Positions 47,266 to 56,160 of a DNA stretch of 58,379 bases are shown piece after piece. The stretch is from Pseudomonas sp. AKS31 (lineage in GTDB: Bacteria; Pseudomonadota; Gammaproteobacteria; Pseudomonadales; Pseudomonadaceae): assembly GCF_023634765.1 (NCBI RefSeq), contig NZ_JAMLFX010000008.1, forward strand, positions 129,387 to 187,765, read 5' to 3'. Under the pieces are notes generated by a model. That model saw only the letters and a program-made list of their open reading frames with translations. It ran no database searches and was not told the origin of the DNA. Each line of letters begins with the position of its first letter. The first letter of the stretch is position 1. The position numbers and the translations under genes were made by a program.

Positions 47266-48546
47266 TTACATCGCCAGCTTATAAACCAGTGCCGAAATCG
47301 CTACCAGACCTACCGCCGTAACAAACACGTTAGACGCCTGACCACGATAGCGTGCCATCGCCGGAACCTTGCGAATCGCATACATCGGCATCAGGAACAG
47401 AATCGCCGCGATCACCGGGCCGCCGATGGTTTCGATCATGCCCAGAATGCTCGGGTTCAGCGTCGCGATGACCCAGCAGATCACCAGCATGAACGCCGCC
47501 ACGATGCGATCCAGCGCCTTGGCACCCGGACGCTTACCGCTTTTGATGATCAGGCCTTTGAGACCTTCGCTCGCACCGATGTAGTGACCGAGGAACGACT
47601 TGGAGATCGCCACAAACGCAATCAACGGCGCTGCGAAAGCGATGGTCGGATTGCTGAAGTGGTTGGCCAGGTACGACAGGATCGACAGGTTCTGCGCCTT
47701 GGCCTCGGCCAGTTGTTCCGGCGAAAGGGTCAGCACGCAACTGAAGACGAAGAACAGCACCATCGCCACCATCAACAGGTGCGCGCGGGACAGGATCTGC
47801 GAGCTGCGCTCTTCAGCGTGGACGCCGTAACGACGCTTCTGATCCACCGCAAACGCCGAGATGATCGGCGAGTGATTGAACGAGAACACCATCACCGGAA
47901 TCGCCAGCCACAGCGTGTGCAGCAACGCAGACGGTGCCGGCACGTGCGAAGCCGTGGCGAGAATGCCGCCGTTCCAGTGCGGAACCAGGTACACCGCGAG
48001 GAACAGCAATGCGACGATAAACGGATACACCATCAGGCTCATCGCTTTGACGATCGCCTGCTCACCGCAACGCACCACGGCCAGCAGACCGAGGATCAAC
48101 ACGAACGACAGCAGCGCACGCGGTGGCGGCGTGATGTGCAGTTGATGCTCGAGGAAACTGGCGACCGTGTTGGTCAGGCCGACGCTATAGATCAGCAGGA
48201 TCGGGAAGATCGCGAAGAAGTACAGCAAGGTGATCAGCGCACCGGCCTTGATGCCGAAATGCTGCTCGACCACTTCAGTGATGTCGGCGCCTTCACGACC
48301 GGAAAGCACAAAGCGGGTCAGACCACGGTGCGCGTAGAACGTCATCGGGAATGCCAACAGCGCGAGGATCACCAGCGGCCAGAAGCCACCCAGCCCCGCG
48401 TTGATCGGCAAAAACAGGGTGCCGGCGCCGATGGCCGTCCCAAACAGTCCCAACATCCAGGTGGTGTCCTGGCGATTCCAGCTCGAAAGTTCAGCGGGTG
48501 CTGTTGCATCAAAGCGCTCTTCGACGCTATTGGCCTGATCATTCAT
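47266..48546 (-). CDS. HAAAP-family amino acid transporter (serine/threonine type)
   Basis: 426 residues from ATG 48546, which has GGAG upstream. Eleven membrane segments. The opening WMLGLFGTAIGAGTLFLPINAGLGG is the HAAAP (SdaC/TdcC) signature, and VMVFSFNHSPIISAFAVDQ is the second conserved block. Probably a proton- or sodium-coupled importer of L-serine or L-threonine in the inner membrane. Convergent with acnB through back-to-back terminators. The 245 bases upstream (48547-48791) hold no gene I can support. Confidence 0.87.
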   Translation of the reverse strand: MNDQANSVEERFDATAPAELSSWNRQDTTWMLGLFGTAIGAGTLFLPINAGLGGFWPLVILALLAFPMTFYAHRGLTRFVLSGREGADITEVVEQHFGIKAGALITLLYFFAIFPILLIYSVGLTNTVASFLEHQLHITPPPRALLSFVLILGLLAVVRCGEQAIVKAMSLMVYPFIVALLFLAVYLVPHWNGGILATASHVPAPSALLHTLWLAIPVMVFSFNHSPIISAFAVDQKRRYGVHAEERSSQILSRAHLLMVAMVLFFVFSCVLTLSPEQLAEAKAQNLSILSYLANHFSNPTIAFAAPLIAFVAISKSFLGHYIGASEGLKGLIIKSGKRPGAKALDRIVAAFMLVICWVIATLNPSILGMIETIGGPVIAAILFLMPMYAIRKVPAMARYRGQASNVFVTAVGLVAISALVYKLAM

Positions 48547-48791
48547 CCGGTCGGATCTCCGCATTCCGGTCACTTGCCACTCGGTCAGGACGCGTCGGAA
48601 AAAACCGACAGACATGCTCCGGCCGAAACAGGGGCGCGATTCTCCGCGATAAATGAGCAGAAGCAAAGACTTAGCTGAGGAATGGTTGTGCGGAGCAGAT
48701 CAGTAGGGTGTCGTTTTCGGGAAAATGGCTGTCGCGCAAAGACACGCCGAATGTCGTTTTTAGTATGACCGTGCGAGTTCAAGAACACATT

Positions 48792-48974
48792 TCAGACCGA
48801 ATGAAGAACCAGCGTTCCGATTGTGATGACGACCAGCGCAAACATTGCCCCCATGGCGAACCTGAATAATTCAGAGCGAATCTCCGCAGGGGACAGACCT
48901 TTCGACTCTTCAGCGAACTCGGCGTCCTCTCGTCGAAGTCGTTCGACTCTGGCCTTGGGATCTTCTGTGTACAT
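48792..48974 (-). CDS. Small C-tail-anchored membrane protein A, 60 aa
   Basis: Not recognised. ATG 48974 behind AAGGA (8 bases). Residues 1-38 are charged and helical (KARVERLRREDAEFAEESKG), then SELFRFAMGAMFALVVITIGTLVLHSV with one membrane segment at about 40-58 leaving only two residues beyond. It has the same plan as the neighbouring small protein B. It could be a membrane-tethered small regulator or toxin; there is no evidence for either. Confidence 0.65.
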   Translation of the reverse strand: MYTEDPKARVERLRREDAEFAEESKGLSPAEIRSELFRFAMGAMFALVVITIGTLVLHSV

Positions 48975-49076
48975 GTTTATTGTCCTTTGCGAAGTCACGA
49001 GATCAATCTGCTATGCAAACCGTTGTTGAGCATCCGATACGCCTGATCGCAAACCATGATGCTTGCAGCGTTTCAT

Positions 49077-49271
49077 TCAAAGCTTGGTCAATATCCCGAA
49101 TACAGCCGTAATCGCAGTCAGCAGTCCCGTACCTACGGCTACCGGGTACCAGAACCTTTCTCGCTTGAGTTTGTTTTCCTCAGCCATAAGCTTGCGCCTC
49201 TCGACAATGAGCTTGCGGGATTCGTTTTGTAGTCTTTCGAGTTCCAGGTTTTCTCGATCATTCTGAAGCAT
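49077..49271 (-). CDS. Small C-tail-anchored membrane protein B, 64 aa
   Basis: Not recognised. ATG 49271 behind AAGGAAGG. Residues 5-39 form a strong heptad-like coiled coil (NLELERLQNESRKLIVERRK), followed by a membrane segment VAVGTGLLTAITAVFGILTKL. No signal peptide. Stands 102 bases upstream of protein A on the same strand, with a similar domain plan but no clear sequence similarity. The coiled coil would face the cytoplasm and the protein probably forms oligomers. Confidence 0.65.
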   Translation of the reverse strand: MLQNDRENLELERLQNESRKLIVERRKLMAEENKLKRERFWYPVAVGTGLLTAITAVFGILTKL

Positions 49272-49511
49272 GTGCCTTCCTTGGCGTTTAGCACTGAGTG
49301 CCCGGGCTGCTCTGTGCCCTCATGATTTCGCATTCATCAACTGCCCGATAGCGGATGGATCTGTCGAATTCGTAGGCAAAATCCGCCAGTCAGGTAGGCA
49401 GCCTCATACAGAGACCTTTCAGAAAACACCTCGCGATCAAGTACCCGTGCCTTTCAATTTGGCCCACATGATCTAGCGTGAGAGGAGTCCCCTGCCCTGC
49501 GGAGCCTTCCC

Positions 49512-49895
49512 ATGCCATTGGTTCGCGTCGACATCAGACAAAACCCCGACCCCACCTTCGCCAAACGCATCGGTGAGCAGATCTACGCCGCCCTGCGCAG
49601 TTGTATCGATGTGCCCGAGCACGACAACTTTCAGATCCTCACCGAACACGATGGCCAGCACCTCGTCTACGATCCGCAATATCTGGGGATCCAGCGCAGC
49701 GACGGCGTGGTATTCATTCAGATCACCATCAGTGAGGGGCGCACGGTGGAGAAAAAGCAGTTGCTGTTCAAAACCATCGCGGAGAGCCTGCACACACAGT
49801 TGGCGATACGTCTGGAGGACGTGTTCATCAATCTGGTCGAGGTGAAAAAAGAAAACTGGTCATTCGGCAATGGCATTGCTCAGTACGTCACCTGA
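49512..49895 (+). CDS. Tautomerase-family protein
   Basis: 127 residues. MPLVRVDI exposes the catalytic N-terminal Pro once Met is removed, as in 4-oxalocrotonate tautomerase and MIF relatives. The fold seems a two-beta-alpha-beta type of the longer group (QITISEGRTVEKKQLLFKTIAESL, then VFINLVEVKKENWSFGNG). It tautomerises keto-enol compounds; the substrate is unknown. Monocistronic. Confidence 0.85.
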   Translation: MPLVRVDIRQNPDPTFAKRIGEQIYAALRSCIDVPEHDNFQILTEHDGQHLVYDPQYLGIQRSDGVVFIQITISEGRTVEKKQLLFKTIAESLHTQLAIRLEDVFINLVEVKKENWSFGNGIAQYVT

Positions 49896-50360
49896 CCCCG
49901 CAATTGGCAGCCAGCTACCTGCCGAGGCGATCATCAACAGTCACCATGCAACCCTCGGCGGCGCTTCGTACGGTTGATCGACAGCGCGCAGATGCGTTTC
50001 TAAAGAAAACTCCTTGAAATTGACGCAACTTCACCGACTGCGATTGCGTCAATCACGGATTTGTAACTTTATCCTCCGTCCTACAACTGCGTGTACTTAT
50101 CTAATGCCACCTGCGCTATGAATTACAGAACACCCCCATAAAAAGCCCCTCATTTATCGATACTTCAGAATATTCCTACAGCCAAAAACACCTAATAAAA
50201 CCACGACGAAATATTACTAAAACCCAAATGACAGCCATTTGTTACAAGCAACTACGCAGCCATTGAACAATCCTCTTTTTCAGGCCTATATTTTTCACGC
50301 CCTGAATAACGAAAGACCAATCGCAAACAACCTTCCATGTTTGATAAAAGAGGAAAAAGC
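49896..50360. other. AT-rich gene-free region with inverted repeat
   Basis: 465 bases without a credible gene. It holds a perfect 10-base inverted repeat ATTGACGCAA (50019-50028) / TTGCGTCAAT (50044-50053) with a 15-base spacer, about 310 bases before the next gene. The part 50100-50330 is notably AT-rich. Confidence 0.5.
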
Positions 50361-50840
50361 ATGCAAAAGCACAGAATGACCGGCCTGCTGTTGGCCGCAC
50401 TGCTTTTTACCCCACTCGCCAGCGCCGATGTCCGCGAACTGGCGTCTTCGCCGCGATGGCTGACCACCAAGGTCTACATCGATGGTGCGCCTGAAACAGA
50501 CGTGAAAGCGAAGTACCCCGGCGTTGTAGGGATATCAACCTGGGATCCCGAACGTAATCGATATGAGTTCTTTTACACCGATACAGGTGAATCAAAGTAC
50601 AACAATGGTGGAGGCGGTTATTTCTTTGTCACCGGTGACCAGAAACAGCACATCCTGGTACCCGATATCGGCCCGACCAAAACAATTGTCAGACGCCTGG
50701 AAACATTGAACGACCGTGAATTTACTTACTCTCGGGAAGTCCCCCGCGACATGATCGACAGCAATCCTCCTGTGCGTATTCATGTTGTTCACGCGCCATA
50801 TACCGGCACCGTAGAAACCCGATCAGCCATCAAACAATAA
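50361..50840 (+). CDS. Secreted DUF4822-family protein
   Basis: 159 residues, ATG 50361 behind GAGGA. Signal peptide about 1-23 (MTGLLLAALLFTPLASA, cleavage before DVRE). Mature part VVGISTWDPERNRYEFFYTDTGESKYN and GGYFFVTGDQKQHILVPDIGPTKTIVRRLETLNDREFTY matches DUF4822, a lipocalin-like domain of unknown function. Probably periplasmic or extracellular. The next gene, 14 bases downstream, is also secreted, so they form an operon. Confidence 0.8.
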   Translation: MQKHRMTGLLLAALLFTPLASADVRELASSPRWLTTKVYIDGAPETDVKAKYPGVVGISTWDPERNRYEFFYTDTGESKYNNGGGGYFFVTGDQKQHILVPDIGPTKTIVRRLETLNDREFTYSREVPRDMIDSNPPVRIHVVHAPYTGTVETRSAIKQ

Positions 50841-50854
50841 AACCAGGAGTTCAC

Positions 50855-51283
50855 ATGCAAAAGACCGTCAAAACCCTGCTGATCTCGACGTTGCTGGCTT
50901 CCTCGGTGTATTGCGCCGGAGTCAACGCGCAAGCCGCCAGTCAACCGGCCAAAAATACTGTCGCCACTGCCGACAACGCCATGATGCTGACCGTGTTTCT
51001 GAAACATGATCAGACACGTCCGTTGAGCGAACTCAAGGCTCAGCTCACGCAACAAGGCTTCTACAAGACCTTTCCCCCCGCCGGGGTCGAAGTGGTGAGC
51101 TGGAATATCATGATGGGCATTGGCCAAGTGGTGACCGTTCGCTTCCCCGCCTCGCGGTTGGCAGAAGTGAACCTCGCCCTGGAAAACACCGCTTGGGGCA
51201 GTTACCGCACCGAGTTTTATCCAACCTACGATTTCAAGCCGATTGCCCTGGCAGAACAAACCAAAGCCCAAGCGGCCCAATGA
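50855..51283 (+). CDS. Secreted hypothetical protein, 142 aa
   Basis: Signal peptide MQKTVKTLLISTLLASSVYC region about 1-26 with cleavage near VNAQA. Mature part MMLTVFLKHDQTRPLSELKAQLTQQGFYKTF...GVEVVSWNIMMGIGQVVTVRFPASRLAEVNLALEN: an alpha-beta sandwich resembling the ferredoxin-like small 'YCII-like' fold, but I cannot name the family. The C terminus is Ala/Gln-rich. AGGAG upstream. It follows the DUF4822 gene closely and is probably exported with it. Confidence 0.75.
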   Translation: MQKTVKTLLISTLLASSVYCAGVNAQAASQPAKNTVATADNAMMLTVFLKHDQTRPLSELKAQLTQQGFYKTFPPAGVEVVSWNIMMGIGQVVTVRFPASRLAEVNLALENTAWGSYRTEFYPTYDFKPIALAEQTKAQAAQ

Positions 51284-51290
51284 TGCCGAC

Positions 51291-51314
51291 AGCACACCGG
51301 ATCACCGGTGTGCT
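51291..51314 (+). terminator. Hairpin after the secreted-protein pair
   Basis: AGCACACCGG and CCGGTGTGCT arms with ATCA loop; no T-run. Confidence 0.6.
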
Positions 51315-51454
51315 GCCACCCCTTGCTTCTTGCCCGAAGCCGTCCAGAATCAAAGCACCACTGCGCGAATGACAACAATTGCCAAGCCGCTGCGGATTCA
51401 GCACTCTGAAACGATTTTCGCGACCCACCCGCCGACGACCACAGGAGCCGCGCA

Positions 51455-52423
51455 ATGCCCGCAACCGTTCTGGTACTGGTTGAAACCATCAATGACTATT
51501 TGCCGATACTTGAACATCAGGGTTTTCACCTGATCCTCGCCCCCACACCCGCCGAACGAGCACAAGCCGTCGCCACACACGGCAGCCGCATCGACGCGGT
51601 ACTGACCCGCGGCCCTTTGGGCCTGACCGCCGATGAAATCGCCGCCCTGCCCGCGCTGAAAATCATCACGGTCATCGGCGCCGGTTACGAGCAGGTCGAC
51701 CTGCAAGCCGCCAGTAACCGTGGCATTACTGTTACCAACGGCGCCGGGGTCAATGCCTCGTCGGTGGCCGACCACGCGATGGCGATGTTGCTGGCGCTGG
51801 TCCGGGATATCCCCCGTTGTGACGCCGCGGTACGCCGCGGTGAATGGCCGAAGATCATGCGCCCTTCGCTGGCCGGCAAGCGCCTGGGGATTCTCGGTCT
51901 CGGCGCCGTGGGCATGGCGATTGCCAAACGCGCCAACCTCGGCTTCGACATGGAGATCAGTTATCACAGCCGCCAGGTGCGCAACGATGCGCCTTACACG
52001 TTCTGCTCGACGCCGACCGAACTGGCGCGGGCCTCGGATTTCCTGATCATCGCCACGCCTGGCGGCATCGGTACGCAGCACCTGGTGACCCGCCCGGTGC
52101 TCGATGCGCTCGGGCCGAAGGGCTTTATCGTCAACATCGCACGTGCCAGTGTGATCGCCACGGCGGATCTGATCACAGCGCTTGAACAACGCAAAATTGC
52201 CGGCGCCGCACTGGATGTGTTCGACCACGAGCCGCAAGTACCGGATGCACTGAAAACCCTGAGCAACGTGCTGCTGACGCCACACGTCGCCGGCCTGTCA
52301 CCGGAAGCGACTCAAGGCACGGTGGAACTGGTGGGCAAAAATCTCATGGCGTTTTTTTCGGGCGAACCGGTACTGACGCCCATTGCGTTACCACCGAAGC
52401 TCAACAACCAGCGCGTGCACTGA
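51455..52423 (+). CDS. D-isomer-specific 2-hydroxyacid dehydrogenase
   Basis: 322 residues, ATG behind AGGAG. Rossmann cofactor loop GILGLGAVGMAIAKRAN (G-x-G-x2-G), catalytic Arg in VNIARAS, Glu in FDHEPQVP and His in LTPHVAGLSPEA. Reduces 2-oxoacids (glyoxylate, hydroxypyruvate or pyruvate type) with NAD(P)H in the cytoplasm. Monocistronic. The 220 bases after it contain no gene. Confidence 0.9.
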   Translation: MPATVLVLVETINDYLPILEHQGFHLILAPTPAERAQAVATHGSRIDAVLTRGPLGLTADEIAALPALKIITVIGAGYEQVDLQAASNRGITVTNGAGVNASSVADHAMAMLLALVRDIPRCDAAVRRGEWPKIMRPSLAGKRLGILGLGAVGMAIAKRANLGFDMEISYHSRQVRNDAPYTFCSTPTELARASDFLIIATPGGIGTQHLVTRPVLDALGPKGFIVNIARASVIATADLITALEQRKIAGAALDVFDHEPQVPDALKTLSNVLLTPHVAGLSPEATQGTVELVGKNLMAFFSGEPVLTPIALPPKLNNQRVH

Positions 52424-52643
52424 AGCACGCCGAACCACTTGTGGAGCGCTCGCCTCAGCCTTCCCTTTTACCCATGGCACCTGCGCTAAAACCTGGTCAG
52501 CCGCGACTTTTCGCGCACATTCCCAAAGGTGATTATCGGGCAACACGCTAGCCTATAAGACCGACTCGCGCTTGTGGCAACCCAAGCTCGCCATTAGATT
52601 AGCCAATGATGTCTGGCCTCCAAAATAAGCAGAAGGGATAAGC

Positions 52644-53711
52644 ATGGCGCTTACTGACCAGTCCACCCGTATCCGCTCTGGCGAAGAACTCGATGCCAGC
52701 CTGATCGATCCGTACCTCAAGGCGCACATTCCCGGCCTCAGCGGCACACCTGCGATCAGCCAGTTTCCCGGCGGTGCGTCGAACCTGACCTACCTGCTGG
52801 AATACCCGGAACAGGAATTCGTCCTGCGCCGTCCACCGTTCGGCCACAAGGCCAAATCCGCCCACGACATGGGCCGCGAATTCCGCATTCTCAATCAATT
52901 GCGCGACGGTTTCCCGTATTGCCCGAAAGCCTACGTGCATTGCACCGACGAATCGGTGATCGGCGCCGAGTTCTACGTGATGGAACGGGTCAAAGGGATC
53001 ATCCTGCGCTCCGAGCTGCCGCCGGAACTGGGCCTCGACTCGGAAAAGACCGAAGCTCTGTGCAAAAGCTTTATCGACCGTTTCGTCGAACTGCACCGCG
53101 TCGACTACAACGCCTGCGGCCTCGGTGATCTGGGCAAACCGCAAGGCTACGTCGCCCGTCAGATCAAAGGCTGGAGCGAGCGCTACGAAAAAGCCCTGAC
53201 CCCGGATGCGCCGCACTGGGAAGCGGTGAAAGCCTGGCTCAACGACAAGATGCCGGCCGACCATCCGACCTCGAGCATCGTTCACAACGACTACCGCTTC
53301 GACAACGTCATCCTCGACCCGCACAACCCGATGCAGATCATCGGCGTGCTCGACTGGGAACTGACGACCCTCGGCGATCCATTGATGGACCTGGGCAACA
53401 CCCTCGCCTACTGGATCGAAGCCGGTGACCCGGCGCCGGTGCAACTGATGCGCCGCCAGCCAAGCCACGCGCCGGGCATGCTCACCCGCCGCGAGTTCGT
53501 CGATTACTACGCCGAACGTTCGGGCATCCAGATCGACAATTTCGACTTCTACTACACGTACGGCCTGTTCCGCCTGGCGGGCATCGTGCAGCAGATCTAC
53601 TACCGCTTCTACCATGGTCAGACCCAGGACAAACGCTTCGCGCAGTTCATTCACATGAACAAACTGCTGGAGCAGATGAGCTTGCAGGTCATTGCGAAAT
53701 CGAGCCTCTGA
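52644..53711 (+). CDS. ACAD10/FadE-associated phosphotransferase family protein
   Basis: 355 residues, ATG behind GAAGGGA. Aminoglycoside-phosphotransferase-like kinase fold: FPGGASNLTYLL (nucleotide loop), EFVLRRPP, catalytic loop VHNDYRFDNVI (HND for HGD) and VLDWELTTLGDPLMDL with the Mg-binding DWE. Proteins of this type are linked to acyl-CoA dehydrogenase-like enzymes and hydroxy-acid catabolism. It overlaps functionally with the SDR 22 bases downstream; together they probably serve 4- or 3-hydroxy acid breakdown (inference). Confidence 0.85.
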   Translation: MALTDQSTRIRSGEELDASLIDPYLKAHIPGLSGTPAISQFPGGASNLTYLLEYPEQEFVLRRPPFGHKAKSAHDMGREFRILNQLRDGFPYCPKAYVHCTDESVIGAEFYVMERVKGIILRSELPPELGLDSEKTEALCKSFIDRFVELHRVDYNACGLGDLGKPQGYVARQIKGWSERYEKALTPDAPHWEAVKAWLNDKMPADHPTSSIVHNDYRFDNVILDPHNPMQIIGVLDWELTTLGDPLMDLGNTLAYWIEAGDPAPVQLMRRQPSHAPGMLTRREFVDYYAERSGIQIDNFDFYYTYGLFRLAGIVQQIYYRFYHGQTQDKRFAQFIHMNKLLEQMSLQVIAKSSL

Positions 53712-53733
53712 CGGCCCACACCCAGGAACCCTT

Positions 53734-54501
53734 ATGTCCAAGACTCAGTTGTTCGACCTCGACGGTAAAATTGCTTTCGTTTCCGGCGCCAGCCGTGGCA
53801 TCGGAGAAGCCATCGCCAAACTGCTGGCCCAGCAAGGCGCCCATGTCATCGTTTCGAGCCGCAAGCTCGACGGCTGCCAGCACGTCGCCGACGCGATCAT
53901 CGCCGCCGGCGGCAAAGCCACGGCCGTGGCCTGCCATATCGGTGAAATGGAGCAGATCAGCCAGGTCTTTGCCGGGATCAAGGAGCAGTTCGGCCGCCTC
54001 GACATTCTCGTCAACAACGCCGCGACCAATCCGCAATTCTGCAATGTGCTGGACACCGATCTGAGTGCGTTCCAGAAAACCGTCGACGTGAACATCCGTG
54101 GCTATTTCTTCATGTCGGTCGAAGCCGGCAAGCTGATGCGCGAAAACGGTGGTGGCAGCATCATCAACGTCGCGTCGATCAACGGCATTTCGCCGGGGAT
54201 CTTCCAGGGCATCTACTCGGTGACCAAAGCGGCGGTGATCAACATGACCAAGGTCTTCGCCAAGGAATGCGCGCAATTCGGCATTCGCTGCAATGCCCTG
54301 CTTCCGGGGCTGACCGACACCAAGTTTGCCTCGGCACTGGTGAAGAACGATGCGATTCTCAAGCAAGCGCTGACGCAGATCCCGCTCAAACGCGTGGCCG
54401 ATCCGAGCGAAATGGCCGGTGCGGTGTTGTACCTGGCGAGTGATGCTTCGAGCTACACCACCGGGGTTGCGCTGAATGTGGATGGTGGGTTCCTGTCCTG
54501 A
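53734..54501 (+). CDS. Short-chain dehydrogenase/reductase (FabG-like)
   Basis: 255 residues, ATG 53734 preceded by CAGGAACCCTT. Cofactor loop SGASRGIGEAIAK (about 17-29), NNAATNPQ, catalytic Ser in VASINGISPG, and YSVTKAAV with Tyr-x3-Lys. The C-terminal GVALNVDGGFLS is typical of classical SDRs that reduce or oxidise 3-keto/hydroxy acyl groups. 22 bases after the kinase gene; same operon. A long repeat follows and probably ends the transcript. Confidence 0.9.
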   Translation: MSKTQLFDLDGKIAFVSGASRGIGEAIAKLLAQQGAHVIVSSRKLDGCQHVADAIIAAGGKATAVACHIGEMEQISQVFAGIKEQFGRLDILVNNAATNPQFCNVLDTDLSAFQKTVDVNIRGYFFMSVEAGKLMRENGGGSIINVASINGISPGIFQGIYSVTKAAVINMTKVFAKECAQFGIRCNALLPGLTDTKFASALVKNDAILKQALTQIPLKRVADPSEMAGAVLYLASDASSYTTGVALNVDGGFLS

Positions 54502-54520
54502 TCCGGATCTGAAATCGAAC

Positions 54521-54606
54521 CTGCAGGAGCTGCCGAAGGCTGCGATCTTTTGATCTTGATCTGAGTAAATCAAAGTCAAAAGATCGCAGCCTTCGGCAGC
54601 TCCTAG
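54521..54606. repeat. Long inverted repeat, TGTAGGAGCTGCCG family, copy 6
   Basis: Arms CAGGAGCTGCCGAAGGCTGC and inverse with TGATCTTGATCTGAGTAAATCAA-type loop; directly downstream of the SDR. Confidence 0.83.
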
Positions 54607-54618
54607 GTGGGATTGGGG

Positions 54619-54812
54619 TTAACCAGGACTTTCGGTAATTGCCAACTGAAAGGCACCGGCAGCAAACACAGCAGCAAACATCCCGCCCCCGCCAGCCACG
54701 CCGCCAAACGCAATCACCATCACCCCGGGCAAGTCGAGCTGACTGCGCATTGCCGCACGGCAAACACCACCACGCCGGCCAGATCGGCCACCAGCACAAT
54801 CCACTCAACCCG
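54619..54812 (-). pseudogene. Decayed UPF0126/TRIC-family membrane protein remnant
   Basis: Two frames join to give a membrane segment of this family: VEWIVLVADLAGVVVFAV in one frame (about 54804-54757), then, after a frameshift, SQLDLPGVMVIAFGGVAGGGG (starting near 54749) with a C terminus ending TESPG. UPF0126 proteins read D-L-I/A-G-V-x-V-F-A-x-SGALA-x-x-KKLDLFGVxVIAFVTAxGGG. The remnant lacks the rest of the seven-membrane protein and any start codon I can support. Identification is by eye, so moderate confidence. Confidence 0.5.
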
Positions 54813-54832
54813 GGACTGACGCCCCGCCGGCG

Positions 54833-55045
54833 CTATTGCGTGACGCAACGGGTGGTCGTGATGTGTCGAGTCACCTGCCCGTCGGCGTACACGTCACCGG
54901 CGACCTCAGTGTTTTCGAGCACCTGACACGTACGCTCCGGCGGTGGCGGCGGCGCTGCCGGCGGAGGGGGTGGCGGACTGGCACAACCCGCCAACAACAC
55001 TGCAAAAAAAGCCAACGACAACACGCGTTTCCCAAGATTGTTCAT
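54833..55045 (-). CDS. Small Pro-rich lipoprotein
   Basis: 70 residues from ATG 55045. Lipoprotein signal MNNLGKRVLSLAFFAVLLAGC with lipobox LAGC (about 18-21), then a Pro-rich linker (SPPPPPPAAPPPPPE) and RTCQVLENTEVAGDVYADGQ. The mature domain is too short to classify. Probably an outer-membrane lipoprotein. It lies beside the decayed UPF0126 remnant, and the 720 bases before its start are repeat-rich and gene-free. Confidence 0.7.
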   Translation of the reverse strand: MNNLGKRVLSLAFFAVLLAGCASPPPPPPAAPPPPPERTCQVLENTEVAGDVYADGQVTRHITTTRCVTQ

Positions 55046-55765
55046 AGGACGACCCGCGATGAATGGAAGAGCCACTCCCGCGACCGAACCGACCACGGAA
55101 GACCTGACCACTCATTCTTTATAGCCGAGCCCCCCGCAAGCGCCAGTGAATCGGCCGGATCAGGAGAAAGTGGCTGTCGATTTTGCGTTGGGATTCGAAA
55201 AGATTGGCAGATTGGAATGCGCTCTGCCCGACAAGACCTCATCGCTGGTCCGATCGAGACTGGTCGGCTGTCAGGCCGCCTTCGCGAGCAGGCTCGCTCC
55301 CACCGAAAAGCCAAAGCACAACAGCACAACAGCGCACACCGCACAGCGCCCACCGCACATCGCTTCCGCTCCTCACCACTCAACAGGATGAGCGTTAGCT
55401 CGGCTGCAGCTCTTGATCTTGATTCACCGGCCGCGTCGGCAGGCTGAGTGGAGGGATTGATCCGGGGGTGGGAGCGCAGCGACCGTTTGGCGCAGCCAAA
55501 CACAGCGAGAGGAGGTGCAGCGAAGCAAACCGTAGGCGCTGCCCCCGGATCGATCCCGGAGCGAAGGAACCCCGAGCCCCAGCGAGCGGGCCGAACGTTG
55601 CGGCAAGCCTTTTTGGGTACTTTTTCGGCGTCTGGAAAAAGTGCCTCGCCGTAAGGGCGAAACCGCCAGCCGCAACCCCGAAAGAAACGGATATACACCC
55701 AAAACCCAAGAGCATGGTCGGCCCAAAGGCCGCCAAGCCCAACCCCAACCCCAACCCCAAAAGGC
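55046..55765. other. Gene-free, repeat-rich region
   Basis: A single REP at 55278-55304 (CTTCGCGAGCAGGCTCGCTCCC), then 55455-55700, a C+G-rich sequence (AGCGAAGCAAACCGTAGGCG, CGGATCGATCCCGGAGCG) seen as a frequent intergenic element in Pseudomonas, with open frames on both strands that look spurious. A short tandem run of AACCCC at 55739-55760 precedes the DUF1652 stop. Confidence 0.6.
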
Positions 55766-56023
55766 CTAAGCCAAATCCGGATCCCGAGAAGAACGCAACG
55801 TGTTGCTCTCAAGCTCATACCGCAATTCTTCAATCAAAGCATCCACCGACTCCGGCGTCCGCAGCGCATTAAGTTTCAGCCCACTGATGACCAGATCCAC
55901 CTGCCCCGAAACCGGGTGAAAAAGCTTCACGGTCAGCGAATGATCGCCATCCACCAGACACTCACACGCCAGCGGCGAAAAACTGCGTTCAAGCTGCGTG
56001 CGCAACTGCGCAACATTCATCAT
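55766..56023 (-). CDS. DUF1652-family protein
   Basis: 85 residues; MMNVAQLRTQLERSFSPLACECLVDGDHSLTVKLF opens it (start either Met), followed by VSGQVDLVISGLKLNALRT and ELRYELESN. DUF1652 is a small Pseudomonas-typical domain of unknown function with one or two Cys near residue 20. There is no signal peptide. The gene is close to the LuxR regulator (137 bases), both on the minus strand. Confidence 0.85.
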   Translation of the reverse strand: MMNVAQLRTQLERSFSPLACECLVDGDHSLTVKLFHPVSGQVDLVISGLKLNALRTPESVDALIEELRYELESNTLRSSRDPDLA

Positions 56024-56160
56024 CAGACTGTTCCTATAACGACTGCAAAGGGCCGCGATCCCGAGCCAGAAAAAAACTCGTATCGCACCCCGCCAGACTA
56101 AGAACAGCCGTCGACCGCCAACACCTCAATTTGCACCTGCTGAACTAGTGCATTTGCACC

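Noticed and set aside
47224..48678. 484-residue frame antisense to the HAAAP transporter
   Set aside because: Arg/His/Gln-rich composition typical of the reverse of a membrane protein gene.
55739..55762. Telomere-like AACCCC run
   Set aside because: Only about four units, in a chromosomal context; simple-sequence drift is enough.
55042..55833. Long frames in both directions through 55042-55872
   Set aside because: They run through a repeated intergenic element and REP; products look like the spurious proteins often annotated there.
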